DNA of 64,000 bases, taken from Dromaius novaehollandiae. Lineage: Eukaryota > Chordata > Aves > Casuariiformes > Dromaiidae. Location of the stretch: NCBI RefSeq assembly GCF_036370855.1, contig NC_088102.1:69511601-69575600 (forward strand). Reading direction: 5' to 3'. Below, piece by piece: positions 1 to 12,090 of this stretch. A model generated the notes under the pieces. That model ran no database searches. It was not told the origin of the DNA and was given only the letters and a program-made list of their open reading frames with translations. Position 1 is the stretch's first letter. Each line of letters begins with the position of its first letter. The position numbers and the translations under genes are program-made.

Positions 1-3000
1 CAATTGAGGGACACGTGAGAAGCATGCCACTCAGCAGCACTTCTCCATCTTCTCTCTTAGGATCACAAGTGTTTTGCTAGCATTACTGACATAGGCTTAA
101 TGTCACACCTTGCTCCTTGTTCAGAGAGGGAGAAGCTAGGAACCTAGAACACAGAGATGTTAAATAAAGTGCCAGAACTTGGGGAAAAAATTAGAGGGAA
201 GATTAAAATCCAAAGCTCTTATGATTTAACAGAGATATCTTGCCTACTCTTTCCAATCAATTCATATTGGAATAATGATCACAACATGTTCTTGGCTGGA
301 TGTCCTTACAGTAGACGCTAATAAGTCTGTGAAGTTTTTTTCTTTTTTCTTTCTCCTCTTAGGGATTTTGTTTTCACTGAAGACTCCATAGAGATATTTG
401 AACTAACTGTAAACTAGAAGGTGTAAATTAGCCTGCATGAATGCTTATGCTGCTGTGGTTAGAGGGCTTTCAGGATATGAGCTGGTTAGTTTAATACCTC
501 TTGCTGTGATGACATTTACAGCCCAAAAGTCTTCAATGTCCATTTTGCTGTAAGTGAGGATTTTCCTTTGGTGTGACCATTGGAGCTGGGTTTTTCCCAG
601 CTTTTCTATGTTCCATGGAGAATGTGTGTTACTGGTTTTAGCACTACTCATTATCAGGTTCTGCAGAGAGACAGCAAAAGTCTTTCGCTGCATGCCTTTC
701 TCAAGCAGCAGGGTGTCTGCAAAAGAACGGACATGCCAAGTGAGAAGTGTTTCTTCAGTCTGGGAAGGACAGTCGAAGAAGAGAAGGAAGAGGAGAGGCT
801 TTTCTCAGCAGTAGCAGAAACAAAGTTTCTCACAGCACTTGCATGGTCCACTGAGACAGGTTCCATCTTAATTTCCTTGCCAGAGATCAACAGGTGGAAG
901 ATCACATCTCTCATTGGGAAAACCTGCTCTGAGATCACTCCCTCCAAGTGGTTTGAAAGGGTGTGGTGATACATGCAAGTCCCAGCAAGTGCAAGTTGCA
1001 TTTCTTTAGTCGATGGGGCACTAGCTGGAAGTCTTCATACTAAGGCAATGCACTACCTGAGAGGAAGCAGGCAGTGAAGAGAGTGAGTTAGAGCTACTTC
1101 AGGTTTGTGGACAAGATAAATTAGTGCACTGAGAAACAGAGAAGCAATGCAAGGGGAGACAGGAAACAATGCATGTAGTCAAGAGACTACAATTCCACAT
1201 TTAGGCTGGAAACTTTAGGAAGTCCTATGGGCTCACTGTTATGGACCCCAGTGGTATTTCCCATCATGTAGCACTAGAGTCTGTCCAAAATGGATAGTGT
1301 ATATAAACCCCAGGACACTTTAAGGGAGGTAAACCTGTACCTTGTCCATCTTTTCATTTTTCTTTAGCACATCTGTGCCCTAGGCTTCATGAACAAATTG
1401 CGGGAAGAGAATTCTCCCACTGAGATACACTTTTTATACATGCTGGAGTAGGTAGGCTGTTTTGCCACCCCACAACGGTGAGTGTACTGCAGCGAAGTGT
1501 GTGCCTTGAGAAGGAAGAAGTAAAACATGCTCTGGCAGAGGATTCCTCCTACGAGATGGGTGTAGCGGCCCATAAAAAATACGTGTGTTGTGAGGCAATT
1601 TCCTCTGCCACCTGGACCTGGGGGCATAATTGCAGCTGAAGACGATGACAACATCAGGCAGGACATCTGAATGAGCAATGTCTTCCAAGCAAACAAAGGA
1701 AAATATGGCTGAAGAAAGCTTGAGCTGTGCAAAGTAGAACCTCATTTCTTCCAACAGCTGAAGCCCTAAAATGCCTTTGGAACATCTGGAAAGGGAACAT
1801 GACATGACGGTCTCAAAAATTAGGAGAGAGAAAATTTTGTTCTGACCCACGCTGAAGCAGAAAACAAGCAAATGATTCTTGGTGCTGCTAAACTGCTGGG
1901 TGATCTCTAGGCTGATGGGAACAAGAGGCTTTGGGGTGACAGTGCAGGAGCAGGCAGGCAGAGCTAAGGTATTTTTCTTCTCCTCTCCCTGTCACTGCTT
2001 ATGAATACCTCATTCTAAACCCATGGTTTGAGGAAGCATGATGCTTTGTATCTCTGCCATCTTTCCATATTGCTGAATGCAGTATTATGTGGCAGGGAGA
2101 ACAGAAGCTTCTGTTTCAGCTCTGTAGGCCATTCACCAGTCTGTGAGCTCTTTATGTCCCATCTTCTTTGTCTTCCTAAAGTAACCAGCCTGAATCTTTG
2201 TGTGTGTAGGCTCCCAAAGCCCTGGAAAATCAGTGCCTGCTACTTTGAGGAGACAGAATAGAGCATGAATTTGGTAGCCTTACAAAAGTCTGGCATGCTG
2301 GAAAGGATGGTCTTCAGTGTGTCGTTGTGAGGGAAAATTTGTATTTGCTGTGATCTAATCTCTTGTGCTTAACAGTCCAGTGACTGCATTTAACAGTTGG
2401 GAGGAAATGAAGAGTGTTCGGTTCTTACAGCCAAGAAGATATTAACCGAAAGAAATAGGAGGGCAAAGCTCAGGGGCCAGAGATGCTGTGTATGGGTTTT
2501 GTCCATTCTTGTTTTCAAAAGGACGTGATCAGTTTTAAATCTTGTCAGTTTATGATTTTTTAGTCACAAAGAAATCCTTGCTAGATTGCATAAAGAAATG
2601 GTGTATCTATTTGTACCTTTCAAATGTTTCTCCTCCCTGTTGCCATCTCAGATGAGTAGAGAAATGGTCTGCTGAGAAAATGGAAGCATCTGGACGTCAA
2701 GGGCTATCAGACGTACAGCGTAACTGAAGTTGGGCGCTCTCCGCTTGTTTTCACTTCTGGTGCTGTTCATTTGAGACCACGTACTTGGCTGAGCTTGGAA
2801 GTTTGTTTGCTGTGGGCTGCACGAGCACCAGGCTCCTGCTCTGAGTGGCAAACAACCTTCCCGTCTAAACAAAAGGTTGGAGAGAAACAGGGAGTGAAGA
2901 GACCAGCTCCAGAGAGCTGGGAAGGTCCGATCCGTAGTCCAGTGTTTCACTGATGAGGCCATGCTGCCTCCTCCAACTATCGAGGGAGCAGGGCAGTACC

Positions 3001-6000
3001 AGCCTGTGCCAGGGCACGATGCAGCAGCACGCGAAAGTGCAACAAGTCAGGCAGCAGGCAGGATGCAGTGTGAAAGCAGCATTGCTTAATTTGAACCGAC
3101 AGCATTTGATGCAACACATCAGAAGCTGTAAGGGCCAGGAGGCATTTCTTTTCAGCCGGTCTGCTGATGTCAACTAGGATAGCAAATGCTCCAGCTAGAT
3201 TAGAGAGGCAGGATGAAAAGGTCTTGCTGTCTCACAACACCCACTTGCTGATTTTACTTTTTCCCCCTAGCCTTCTCTTCTATCACACTGAGGCCTCTTC
3301 AGTTTTCATACGGAAAAAGTGAAAACCTGTGCAAGCCTAATTCTTACACTTCACATAAATACAGAGAGGCAGGGCTGGGGGGAAGATGGAGGTTAAATAT
3401 TTGCACTTTCTCACTTTCCACTTATTTCAGGAATCAGCATACATGTGTGTACACCACACACATTGAAACCCAAAGCTGAATGTCACAGTACTCAAGACTC
3501 GTGCCCTGCTTTAATTGTGCCTTGTGCAGTCAGATTATGTACAACGATATGATGCCTGAAATAGCAGGCAGAAGTGCTCTGTGGGGACTGCGAAGTAGCA
3601 GTGTCAATCCTGTCAAAACAGCGACAGGAATGCATAGTTTGCAGGCCTGACACAAACCCTGTGTCTCACTGGAGTCTAAATGTGCAGGGAGCAAGGAAAT
3701 GCTACATTTTAAATAAACTGAATTAACAGGAGAAATCTCAGGTGCTAGTTTTCCTCTCTTTTGGACCCCTCCTGCCCCAGCTCAAGGAAGTCTGCTCTGA
3801 GTTTGCCATTTACATCTTACATACTCATACAGCTCATTGAATGAGACACCACCCTGGGTGTCAAATCACCTGCTTGCTGATGGGTTTGATATTGTTGCTG
3901 TTGTTTGTTAAGCAAAATGCGTTATTTTTACTTTCCCCTTGCTTTAGTCTCTTGGAAGTTGTTTCAGCGTGTTGGCTTTGGTATTGTGGCTTGGATAATC
4001 TCTGTACGTTACTGGTTTTACAGTACAGCCTGGAGAAAAGCCCTGGGTTAGGGCACCATGCTAGCAGGCGCTGGATGTACGTATTAACCGCTTCCCTGCA
4101 TTGCTCAGCTCTGAAGAGCTTGCTCTTGCAAGGCACAACACAAAGAACGACACTAGAAGGAAAGACCGAGAAGTCACTTGCCGCAGTGGCCCAGACTGCT
4201 CTCAGCACACCCAGCGTCCAGCTCCTAGTCCCAGGCCTGGGCTTAGCTCGTTGGTCGGGGAGGCCACTTGCTGCCAGCAGATTGCATGTGGTCATCCTGC
4301 AAAAGACAGCAGGTCTGTCTGGGCTTGGGGATTTGAATCAGCTGCCAGTTACGGTGTAGGAGACGCATAAGGACAGCGTTCGGTCCTGATGATGTAATTC
4401 AGCAGCAGAGGGAAGCTCCCCATGTCCCCTCCCAAATACCTCCAGAACTCCAACAGAGAGAGGAGACAGACCTTCTCTCGTCCAGTCCTAGCCAAAAGAG
4501 CCTGCTGACTCACTTGCAGCCTATGGTTTGTTTGTGAATTAACAAGCTGAGGTGTGGAAATTAGTTGCCTACCAACTGGTGTTCTGTTCCTGTTCTTGAT
4601 GTCTTGGATGGCTGTTGCTGTTTTTAATCCGGGAAGACTGTAGTAAACGATGAAGAGACAGCTCTTTTGTTTATGCCCTGTTTGCATCAGTATGTGGCTA
4701 TTGATATGAAAAGCAGCCATTCCCTGACATCCTGGCGAAACAAAAACCTTTGCAGCAAGTGCTTAGAAAGAGCACGTACCAGGCAGACATGGTGCAGAGA
4801 ACAGTGGTTGGGAGTTTACACAGATATTTCCAAACATGGTGTTTTTCAGTCTTTGACCACTCAGGAAAGAGTAAACACCAGAATCTCCTGATCCTCTTTT
4901 CGTCTCCCAAGGTCACCCTACAATAAGGAAGGATTTCCTGTCCCCTTTGAAGGAAACAAGTTTAAAACCATGGTAGCTGAGGATGGCCACAAACTCACAG
5001 CCTGTATCCAGCAGGACTGACTAGCAAGTGTGAGATACAGCCAACATCAGCAAGGCAAAGGCAGAGATAATGAAAATGGGAGCAAACCTAGAGAATTAAA
5101 GGAACCAAGCAGCATTTGATGAGAGTTGAAAGGAAAACCCGGCTGCTGTTTCTGGGCAACGTGGTCACCTTCGCTGCTGGAAATCCAGTCTATCGCAGGA
5201 TGCCAGGGCAGGGCGAGAGGTGGAAATGGCCCAGATAGATCCCAGCTCAGTGACAGTGCTCCTGGCCAGATGCAGGAGGGGAAGTGATGTTAATGAACTT
5301 TTGTCTTCCCCTCTTGTAGTCATTTGGCAGAATTTTGTGGAGAGCTTTGAAATGGCTGGAAAGAGTTAATCCCTGTGCATTCAGATTGTGCCTCCACCCC
5401 ACTGTTTTCTGTCTGACTCCCATGTTGTTACTTTGCTGTAGTGCTTGCTCTGAGCTGCTGATGGAGTAACTTCCTTTCTGCACGCTGCCTGCTCACAAAC
5501 ACAGGTTTCTCCAAAACCCAGGTGATTCACCTTTTCTCTCCCCCGCCCCTACTTTCACAAGAGGGCTTATTTAGCATGTGTGCTAAGGAGGCTGTGAAAG
5601 TGCCTCTAATTAGCGACCACAGTTCTTTTTGTTTGACCGTATGGGGAGAAGGGGACTTCAAAGCAGTCTCTTTCTGAAAATATTATCATCAGACCCCTTC
5701 TCTTTCTGCCTCTCATCCTCCTTTTTTCCATCTGTCTCCCAAAAGAGAGAGAAACAGTCATAAGGGGAACAAAAACAAAGGTTGGACAGAAGTTTTAATA
5801 GTGCCAAGGGGGGCATCACTTGGGGAAGTGCAGCTAATGCCCTCATATCCAAGGAGGAATAAGGGAGTCCGTGGCCATCCCTGTCCCATTGCTCACATAA
5901 ATGATGTCAAAGAGCTGCAGCTCTGGAGCTGGAGAAAGCCCTCTCCTTGCATGAAATTTTCTGTACAAAGAGGTTTGAAAATCAGAGTCTTTTATATACC

Positions 6001-8516
6001 TGTCACAGCATCTTCTGAAATTTTATTTTGGGGAATAGTGGAGATAGGAGTTATGTTTGGGATGCCTAATATCTTCCCAGGACAGCCCCTTCCTTCTCAA
6101 TTGCTAAAGAATGTCTCAAACTTCTTGAGATAAAATATGTTTAGGTTTAGGCTGACTTCTTTTTACACTTTCAGGCAATGCAACTAATTTGGAGAACTAT
6201 TTCAGCTGGGAAAATGTAGGTAGTTATGCCAATGTTAACATTTATTAAAAAAAAAAAAAAAAGTATCAGTACCTTGGGGGTTTGGCACAGGACTCTGAGG
6301 TTTGGCAAGGAAATATTCCTGGAGTCAGAGAAGTGTTTTTTCCCATCCCCACACAAACCCTGCCCAATTTGTCTGAGTTGTGAGACTCTGAAAGTTACTA
6401 TTCCTGCATGTGCAGTAGAACTTGTTAGCAGTCCTGCTGTGTCTCTCTGTGACTGCTCTTCCCGCACGGTGTTATACTCCCACACCCCACTGAACCCTCT
6501 GCATCCTTCTGCAGGCTGGAAATGTGGTCTTTCAGTTTTGAACAGCACTGATTTGGTTTTGGAGCTGTGGCACATGCATTTCCAGAAGGGTGGCTACCTT
6601 TCCTCCTGGTGCTTTGACCACCTCACCTTATTTCTCCTTCAGCGCCCAAGACCTCCGGCCCAGGGCGATGTCAGGGAGATCTGGCACGTGTTGTCACTTG
6701 ATGGTCCTGTGCAGTGTCCAGTGATGGGGAGGGCCGTGGGAGGCTGTGTCTTAGACTGCAGGAAGGTCTGGAGAGTTTCCTCTGCAGCACTCAGGATCTC
6801 TCAGAGATCGCTTCAGCCCAGGGACCCCCAAGCACCATCATGTACAGGGAGCCTTCTCTTAGGTGAGGAAAGCACCCGCTTTTGTCACTTTGCCTCCCTG
6901 TGTGTCCTGGGGAGCTTCCTGGAGCTTCTGGTAGAGCTGTTCTGGAGGAGCTAGAGCGGGTGTCAGCATCTTGCAGGTGATTGGGGTGTTGGTCGCAAGA
7001 TTTTGTAAAATGAATTGGATCTTAGTGTAGATCTACTATTTGCATCTTCTTTAGTGGGTTTCTTCCATGGAACAATTAATCTGTACTTTGGCTGTTGTCA
7101 TCAGCACCTGTATGTGATTGTAGGTGTGTAATTTCTCAGCTCCTGGGACTCTTGAAGAAAGGTGGAGCGCTCTCAAAATCAGAGCGAGAACTTACTCAGG
7201 AGCCAACATGAACTGCAGCAAGGACTAAGCACCACCACTAAACCCTTCCGCTTCCTAAGAGCAAAACTTGCTGCTTTTCCCTGACAAAAAGAACAGCATG
7301 TACAGGAACAAAACAAAAATCTCCTAAGCCACAGAGATGTACAGAAGCTGTCAACAAAATCTCGTACTTGGCTTACACTCCATTATTGTAAAGTATTAAA
7401 GGATACTCAGCCCCAAGTTAGGAAGGGGGAAAAAAAGCACTTCAGACCCCACAGTCTGTCCAGGAGCCAATTTCCCACTAATTTGTTTGATTTCAAATTG
7501 TATTTCCTCTTACCTCCTGTTGCTTTGTAGGATGGGACACGTGGGAAATGTGGCTGCCTGGAAATGGCCACACAGACAGATCACAATGCCTAAAGAAACA
7601 AGCTAATCAGAAGCATTCTCTGAATGCCAGTCTCTAAACTCTTAACTTTACTTGTTGTTTCCTTTCATGGGACAGGCACTTGCAGAGGAAAAGGTGATTC
7701 CTGGATGGTCTCCCTCCTTCTGCAGACATCTGCAATTCTGACTGCATTCTGCAATCATCCGCAGGCAGCTCTAGCATACGTAGTTTTGTTCAAATGGTGC
7801 CTCTACCAGAGGATCAGAGTTTCAGGAATTAAGACAAGCCCTAGAGGACCACCCAGTGCCGAACTTGGGAGGTGTGAGTGGCTGTGGTAGGCCTGCCCGG
7901 GACCGCTAAAGCCTCTGCTGTAGCACAGGAGAAGGACGGAGCAGGAAGGTGCATAGCATTTGTGGATGGCAGCCTTGGAGTGTGAGCAGGGGTAGCCCTT
8001 GGGATGGTTGCTTAGGCTCCTTTTTCTCTGCCAGACCCTCCTACTTGCCTTTTGTGTGCCTTCCTGTTCCCCTCCTGCTCCGCTGTTTTTCATGTTGCGT
8101 ACAGGTGGCGTGGCGCAGATTACTTCTGACATGCATCTGAGTTTAAGGAGCTGTACCCGACCTGCTTCTAAATTATCAGCTTGCTAAGCAGACAGTTGCT
8201 TCTCTGACTTCTGATTCACAGCGGATTGTCTGTCTATCTTGTGACATTTGCTTATTTTCAGTCCTTCAGTTCTGTAGGCTTTGCTTGATGATGCAATGGT
8301 CTTCCGCATTGCTAACAGCCTGTTTTTTTCCTTTGAAATTCAGGTTTTAAATCTCTGTGGTAAAACCCCAGCCATTGCTTTCGCAGAAGCATTTCCAGAC
8401 ACCATCTGATTCTGCTTCTGTGTGTATTCCTAAGCAATAGCCACCAGCACCATCAGCTGTGCCATGAAGACCATTCTGCCTTCCCACTGTTGTGTCATTG
8501 GTCCCATGGGGCTCAT
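1..8516. other. Non-coding stretch, no gene recognised
   Basis: Open reading frames here are short, overlap on both strands and show no protein family I know. The longest, 6226-6954 on the plus strand, begins in a poly-A run and reads as low-information sequence. There is a poly-A tract at 6247-6262, a pyrimidine-rich run ending in an acceptor-like CAG/TAG context near 340-362, and an isolated TATATAAA-like string near 1300 with no GC-rich or initiator context. None of these amounts to a gene. The stretch is read as intergenic or intronic vertebrate DNA. Confidence 0.6.
6247..6262 (+). repeat. Poly-A homopolymer, 16 nt
   Basis: An uninterrupted run of 16 A follows TTTATT. It could be a simple expansion or the tail of a very old retroposed copy. 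No recognisable body of a retroposon lies directly upstream, so the simple-repeat reading is preferred. Confidence 0.8.
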
Positions 8517-8790
8517 ACAGAACGGCAGAATCTCAGATCAGAAGGGTTCATTATTGTCACCTAGTCCCAGCCTTTCTGTCTAACAGAGGGCACAAAGCTG
8601 CTTCTGCGAGTCTTGTGCTGAGTCTCATGACTTGTGGCTGAACTAGAGGATTGCTTGGATACGTATTTCCACCTACCGAGAGAACATAGCAGAGCAGATT
8701 CTGGATCAGAGCAGCACCCTGGAATCGTATTTCCTTAGGTACCAAAATACTTAACACTTTAAAGACATACAAAGTCCATAAGTGATGTAA
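8517..8790 (+). repeat. Ancient CR1/L3-like LINE 3' fragment
   Basis: The segment begins with an 'agaatctcagatcagaaggg' string and continues through 'cacctagtcccagcc', 'taacagagggca' and 'acttgtggctgaactagag'. This order of words resembles the 3' part of old CR1/L3-type LINE copies in sauropsid genomes (agaatca-type start, 'gtcatctagtcc', 'taacacagg', 'aacttgtggttgaactagag'). The copy is heavily diverged and has no reverse-transcriptase frame. The last 60 bases, with 'ccttaggtaccaaaatactt', may belong to a second old repeat. The assignment rests on remembered family consensus, not on a search. Confidence 0.5.
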
Positions 8791-9794
8791 CACTTCCATT
8801 GCAAAATTGTTCATAGGGTATTGACCCTAATCCTTTTGGATTGTGCCATTAGCTATCTCCTGCCAAGGAACAGGAATGGAAAAGCATGATTCTTTCAAGA
8901 ATCTGATCGCATATGGTGAACATTGCAATGCTAACTTCTGCCTAGGCTTTCTTACAACATATACCTTGCTTGAAATGTAGTTCTTTGCAATTTAATTCAG
9001 AGATGTGTGCAAAGAATAAATTCTTCCCAAGTACAAGCATGTGCAGTTTCCCTTGGAGTTAGGGATATATGCCCTGTCTGCATATAACTGAATTTGAGCC
9101 AGAGACATAAACCAGCCTCCTGCTTCCCATAGCATCAAAAATATAATCACATAGCCATGTTCCTAGAAGACTTCTAGAAAACAGAAGCTCTGCCTAGAGG
9201 ATCCAAGTTCTAACTAAACTGTGCAGCCAAAGAGCTGTTGGCTGTCACAGGGAGTGGTGATGTTGCTGGAACCTTGTAGAAAGCTTTTTGTCTGTATAAT
9301 TTCATTTTCAATTACTGAATCAATCTAATCTGGAAAGTTTTGTAGGCAAATAGCCTCCTCATTGACAAAATCAAAGCTTTAAATAACATCATTTACGTTT
9401 TTTGGCTAGCAATAAACTCCTGCATTTAATATTGTGTTTCGTTTTCCCTCGTGAAAACCAGCCATGCTGGCCCCTTGCTCTTCACAAGGAGCTCAACACA
9501 GCATGGCCCACAGCTTTAGCCTCCTCCATGGAGGAAAAATAAAATAAACATCTTCCTTTAAAAGGGAAAAGAACAGTATTTCTTTGTCACTTCTCCATGT
9601 CATATCACATCATCTTGCAAAGCATGATGGAAAGCGATGTGTGACTCACCCCCATTTTTAGGGCCTTCAGACACAAAGTATTCAGCTTTTGTTGTAGGGC
9701 CCTTTGAGAAGAGGTGTTCCTTATTAGAAAGACAGGGAGAAGTTGATAATGTAAACTCCTCTTAGAAACCTGGTGACTCATGGGAATGCTGGAG
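8791..9794. other. Non-coding stretch, no gene recognised
   Basis: AT-leaning sequence with no convincing coding frame. The minus-strand frame at 9605-9871 overlaps the palindromic repeat at about 9.8 kb, so it is most likely a by-product of repeat sequence. Confidence 0.55.
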
Positions 9795-9898
9795 CTTGTA
9801 CCAAAGCTCATTGAAATTAATGACAAGACTTCCATTGACTTCAGTGAGCTTTGCGTTGAGCTGAGAAGCATGTGTTTTCTTCAGCGCTCATTGAAATG
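9795..9898. repeat. Palindromic ancient sauropsid repeat
   Basis: Two 20-nt arms, 9803-9822 and 9833-9852, are inverted copies of each other with 17 of 20 positions matching, separated by a 10-nt spacer. The right arm contains the word 'ccattgacttcagtg', typical of a short palindromic element widespread in turtles, crocodilians and, in decayed form, birds. A third partial copy of the arm ('gctcattgaaatg') lies at about 9886-9898. The element has no coding capacity and could be the remnant of a MITE-type DNA transposon. Confidence 0.55.
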
Positions 9899-11136
9899 CA
9901 GCCCATCTCCACAGCGGCAAGAAATCCTGCAGGACTGGGTGGCCTCTGGAAAGTGAGCTATCAATTGCCGGGCTGTATCCATGTCATAACAGATGCTTAT
10001 TATTGCCCTCGCTGCTGGAGAACGGAGGGGACCACAAACCTTCCCAAACCGGATAATGGCTCCTGCCAGGGCTGGGGGGTGCCGGCCAGCTGGGCTCCGG
10101 AGGTTTATACTGGACTGTGCCAGCCTTTGAGATAGGAGTGGGGCTTCAGCTCAGGTTCAGGGCAGGCAGCATGAACTCTCCCGCTGCATAGGTCTTGCTG
10201 TGTGGTTGCTAATAGGATTACAGCATCGCAGCAGCAGTGATCCTTGCTGAGCTGACGAGTAGTTGGTTTGCCTGGCAGACTCAGGCAGGCTCAGGTTTCC
10301 GCTCAAGCCCTTCGCTTAGCCTGAACACAAATTTGGACTTGAAAGAGAGATGAGTCACAAACTCATTTCCCCTAGCCCAGAAGGCTGCCAAAACAGTCTT
10401 TCAGGGAACAGGGGACAACCCGAATCGTAACATTTGTTGGCCACAGAATCTGCGTTTCCACCAGGCAAGTGGGAAGCCAAGGTGAAAAAGGAGGCTGGCA
10501 TAGCTGGACCCCTTTTTGCTCTCAACTGATGGGAGTGCAGTGCTAACAAGAGCAACCTAGGATGTGCTTTGGACTCCCTTTTACAACAGTAATCTCCACC
10601 AAAACCACAAAGCTTATAATTACATTGGTGCGTGTTGTCCCCCCTCCTCCCTCCTGAAGTTTTGGTGGTGGTAGTGGTGGAGTCTTCCTTGGTTAATGAA
10701 GCCTTCGCATTTCTTTGAAATTTTGTCTTCAGAATTACATTCATTGTGGAAGGATTACAGCATATTTAATTCTATAACAGCCTCATTGCACTTTTATGAT
10801 TGTCTGGCTGGCTGGGGAAAGGACGTTGGGGACTGGGTGATTTGCATGTGTTGCTGCAGAGCTGTTAAATTTCTTAACAACGTTCTTAAACTAAGACCTA
10901 ATTCAATTTGCACATGGTATCTAAGGCAAAGGCATTTGGGGCAGTTCCTAATATTAAGACTGTAAAGTTTGCCGCTGAGCATAGGAACATGGGGGAAGGG
11001 AGAGAATGAAAGCAGAGTAGCTGCTGTGTTGTTCTTGTCGGTATCTTCACTTGGACGTGATCACCACAACGTGGTTAATTCTTTGCTTTGAGCTGTAAAT
11101 GGAAACAGCATGTATCTGTGTGCCTGACAGCATACT
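9899..11136. other. Non-coding stretch, no gene recognised
   Basis: No supported coding frame. A pyrimidine-rich run at about 10638-10655 is followed by a GGT-rich run at 10663-10681. The remainder is unremarkable single-copy-looking sequence. Confidence 0.55.
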
Positions 11137-11252
11137 CCCAGTTTAGAAGTAAGGGAACTGAGGCAGAGGGGTTTCGTAGCAACTTGTCGTAAGCCACACA
11201 GCAGGTCAGTGCAAAAGCCCAGCTGCCTAGTTGCCCAGTGTGATGCTCTGCT
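11137..11252 (+). repeat. MIR-like SINE fragment
   Basis: The words 'aagggaactgaggcagaggg', 'aacttgtcgtaagccacaca' and 'gcaggtcagtgcaaaagccc' follow each other in the order and spacing of the MIR core and 3' region (…ggaaactgaggca…, …aacttgcccaaggtcacaca…, …gcaagtcagtggcagagcc…). Divergence is high, as expected for an ancient amniote SINE. There is no sign of recent activity or a preserved target-site duplication. The neighbouring minus-strand open frames are shadows. Confidence 0.7.
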
Positions 11253-11892
11253 GATACTGAAGTGGTTAGTGAAGATGAACCTCGGAGGAGATCTGTTGGG
11301 GCGCTCGTGGAGCGCAGTGAGATCTCGTGTCCGGAAACACCCTGCTATCGGAGCAGCTCCAAGGTCTGATTTGGGCCCGTTGCGGATGTCCCACATGAGA
11401 TTCTGACTCGCTTTCGCCTGCGGAGGTGTAAAACATCACTAGCCCGAGTGTCTGTTCATCTGTCTGCCGGACAGGGCTGCCCATGACCCACAGTACACAA
11501 AAAGGACCATACATCTGCACTTCGTTCAGAGGCAGCGTTTCAGCTTCAGTTGCCAGCGAGGGGGAGGTTGAACCGAGGTGTCGGTCTGTGAACTGGAGCA
11601 CCCAGCAGCTTCTCCCCTTCTGCCAAGTGTGCTGCCAGAAGTGTCGGTGCCGCAGAGGGATTAGCAGAAACCTAGGCACAGGGGTGTCTTACGCTGCTCC
11701 AGGAAGAATCTGTGAAATTTTCCTGTCTAGTCCATAAAGCTTGTCTCTATAAAAGTGCTGCAGTGGTTTAGCTAATTCAGTTTCAGTGAATACCTACAAA
11801 TTAGCCTGGTGATACTCTGTTTTGTAGATACAGCTCATGTTTCTGTTTTCCTCTGTGTGTTAGAAAGGGAAGATGCTCCTTTATTTTACCTC

Positions 11893-12090
11893 AGAAGGAA
11901 GTTATTATTATTATGAGTTAGTCTGAAGATGAAAGTTGCTGTATAAATGCGAGGGCAGGGCTCACCATCTTTGCATTTGTATGTGTACGCACACATATGT
12001 GTAAGCACACATGCAAGGGTTACCTTTGCATCTTATTTGCCGCAGACTAATCTAGAAGCTCTTTGCAAACCGTAAGCACTCCCTGACCCC
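11893..12090. repeat. Possible old interspersed repeat plus Z-DNA-prone tract
   Basis: A TTATTATTATTATG run is followed by 'ttgctgtataaatgcgag' and, further on, 'aagctctttgcaaac'. These words recall vertebrate repeats that read 'tttatatagcacctttcat' and 'aaagcactttacaaa' on one strand or the other, but the match is weak and the order is not clean. Inside it, 11979-12003 is a 25-nt strictly alternating purine-pyrimidine run. Confidence 0.3.

Noticed and set aside
1290..1310. TATATAAA string as a promoter
   Set aside because: No supporting initiator, GC box or downstream exon; such strings are common in AT-leaning DNA.
3841..4359. 172-codon plus-strand frame with a hydrophobic N-terminus resembling a membrane protein
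   Set aside because: An opposing 144-codon minus frame covers the same bases, there is no promoter or splice context, and hydrophobicity arises simply from T-rich sequence.
6226..6954. 242-codon plus-strand open frame
   Set aside because: Starts in a poly-A run that translates to poly-lysine; the rest shows no family features or splice borders.
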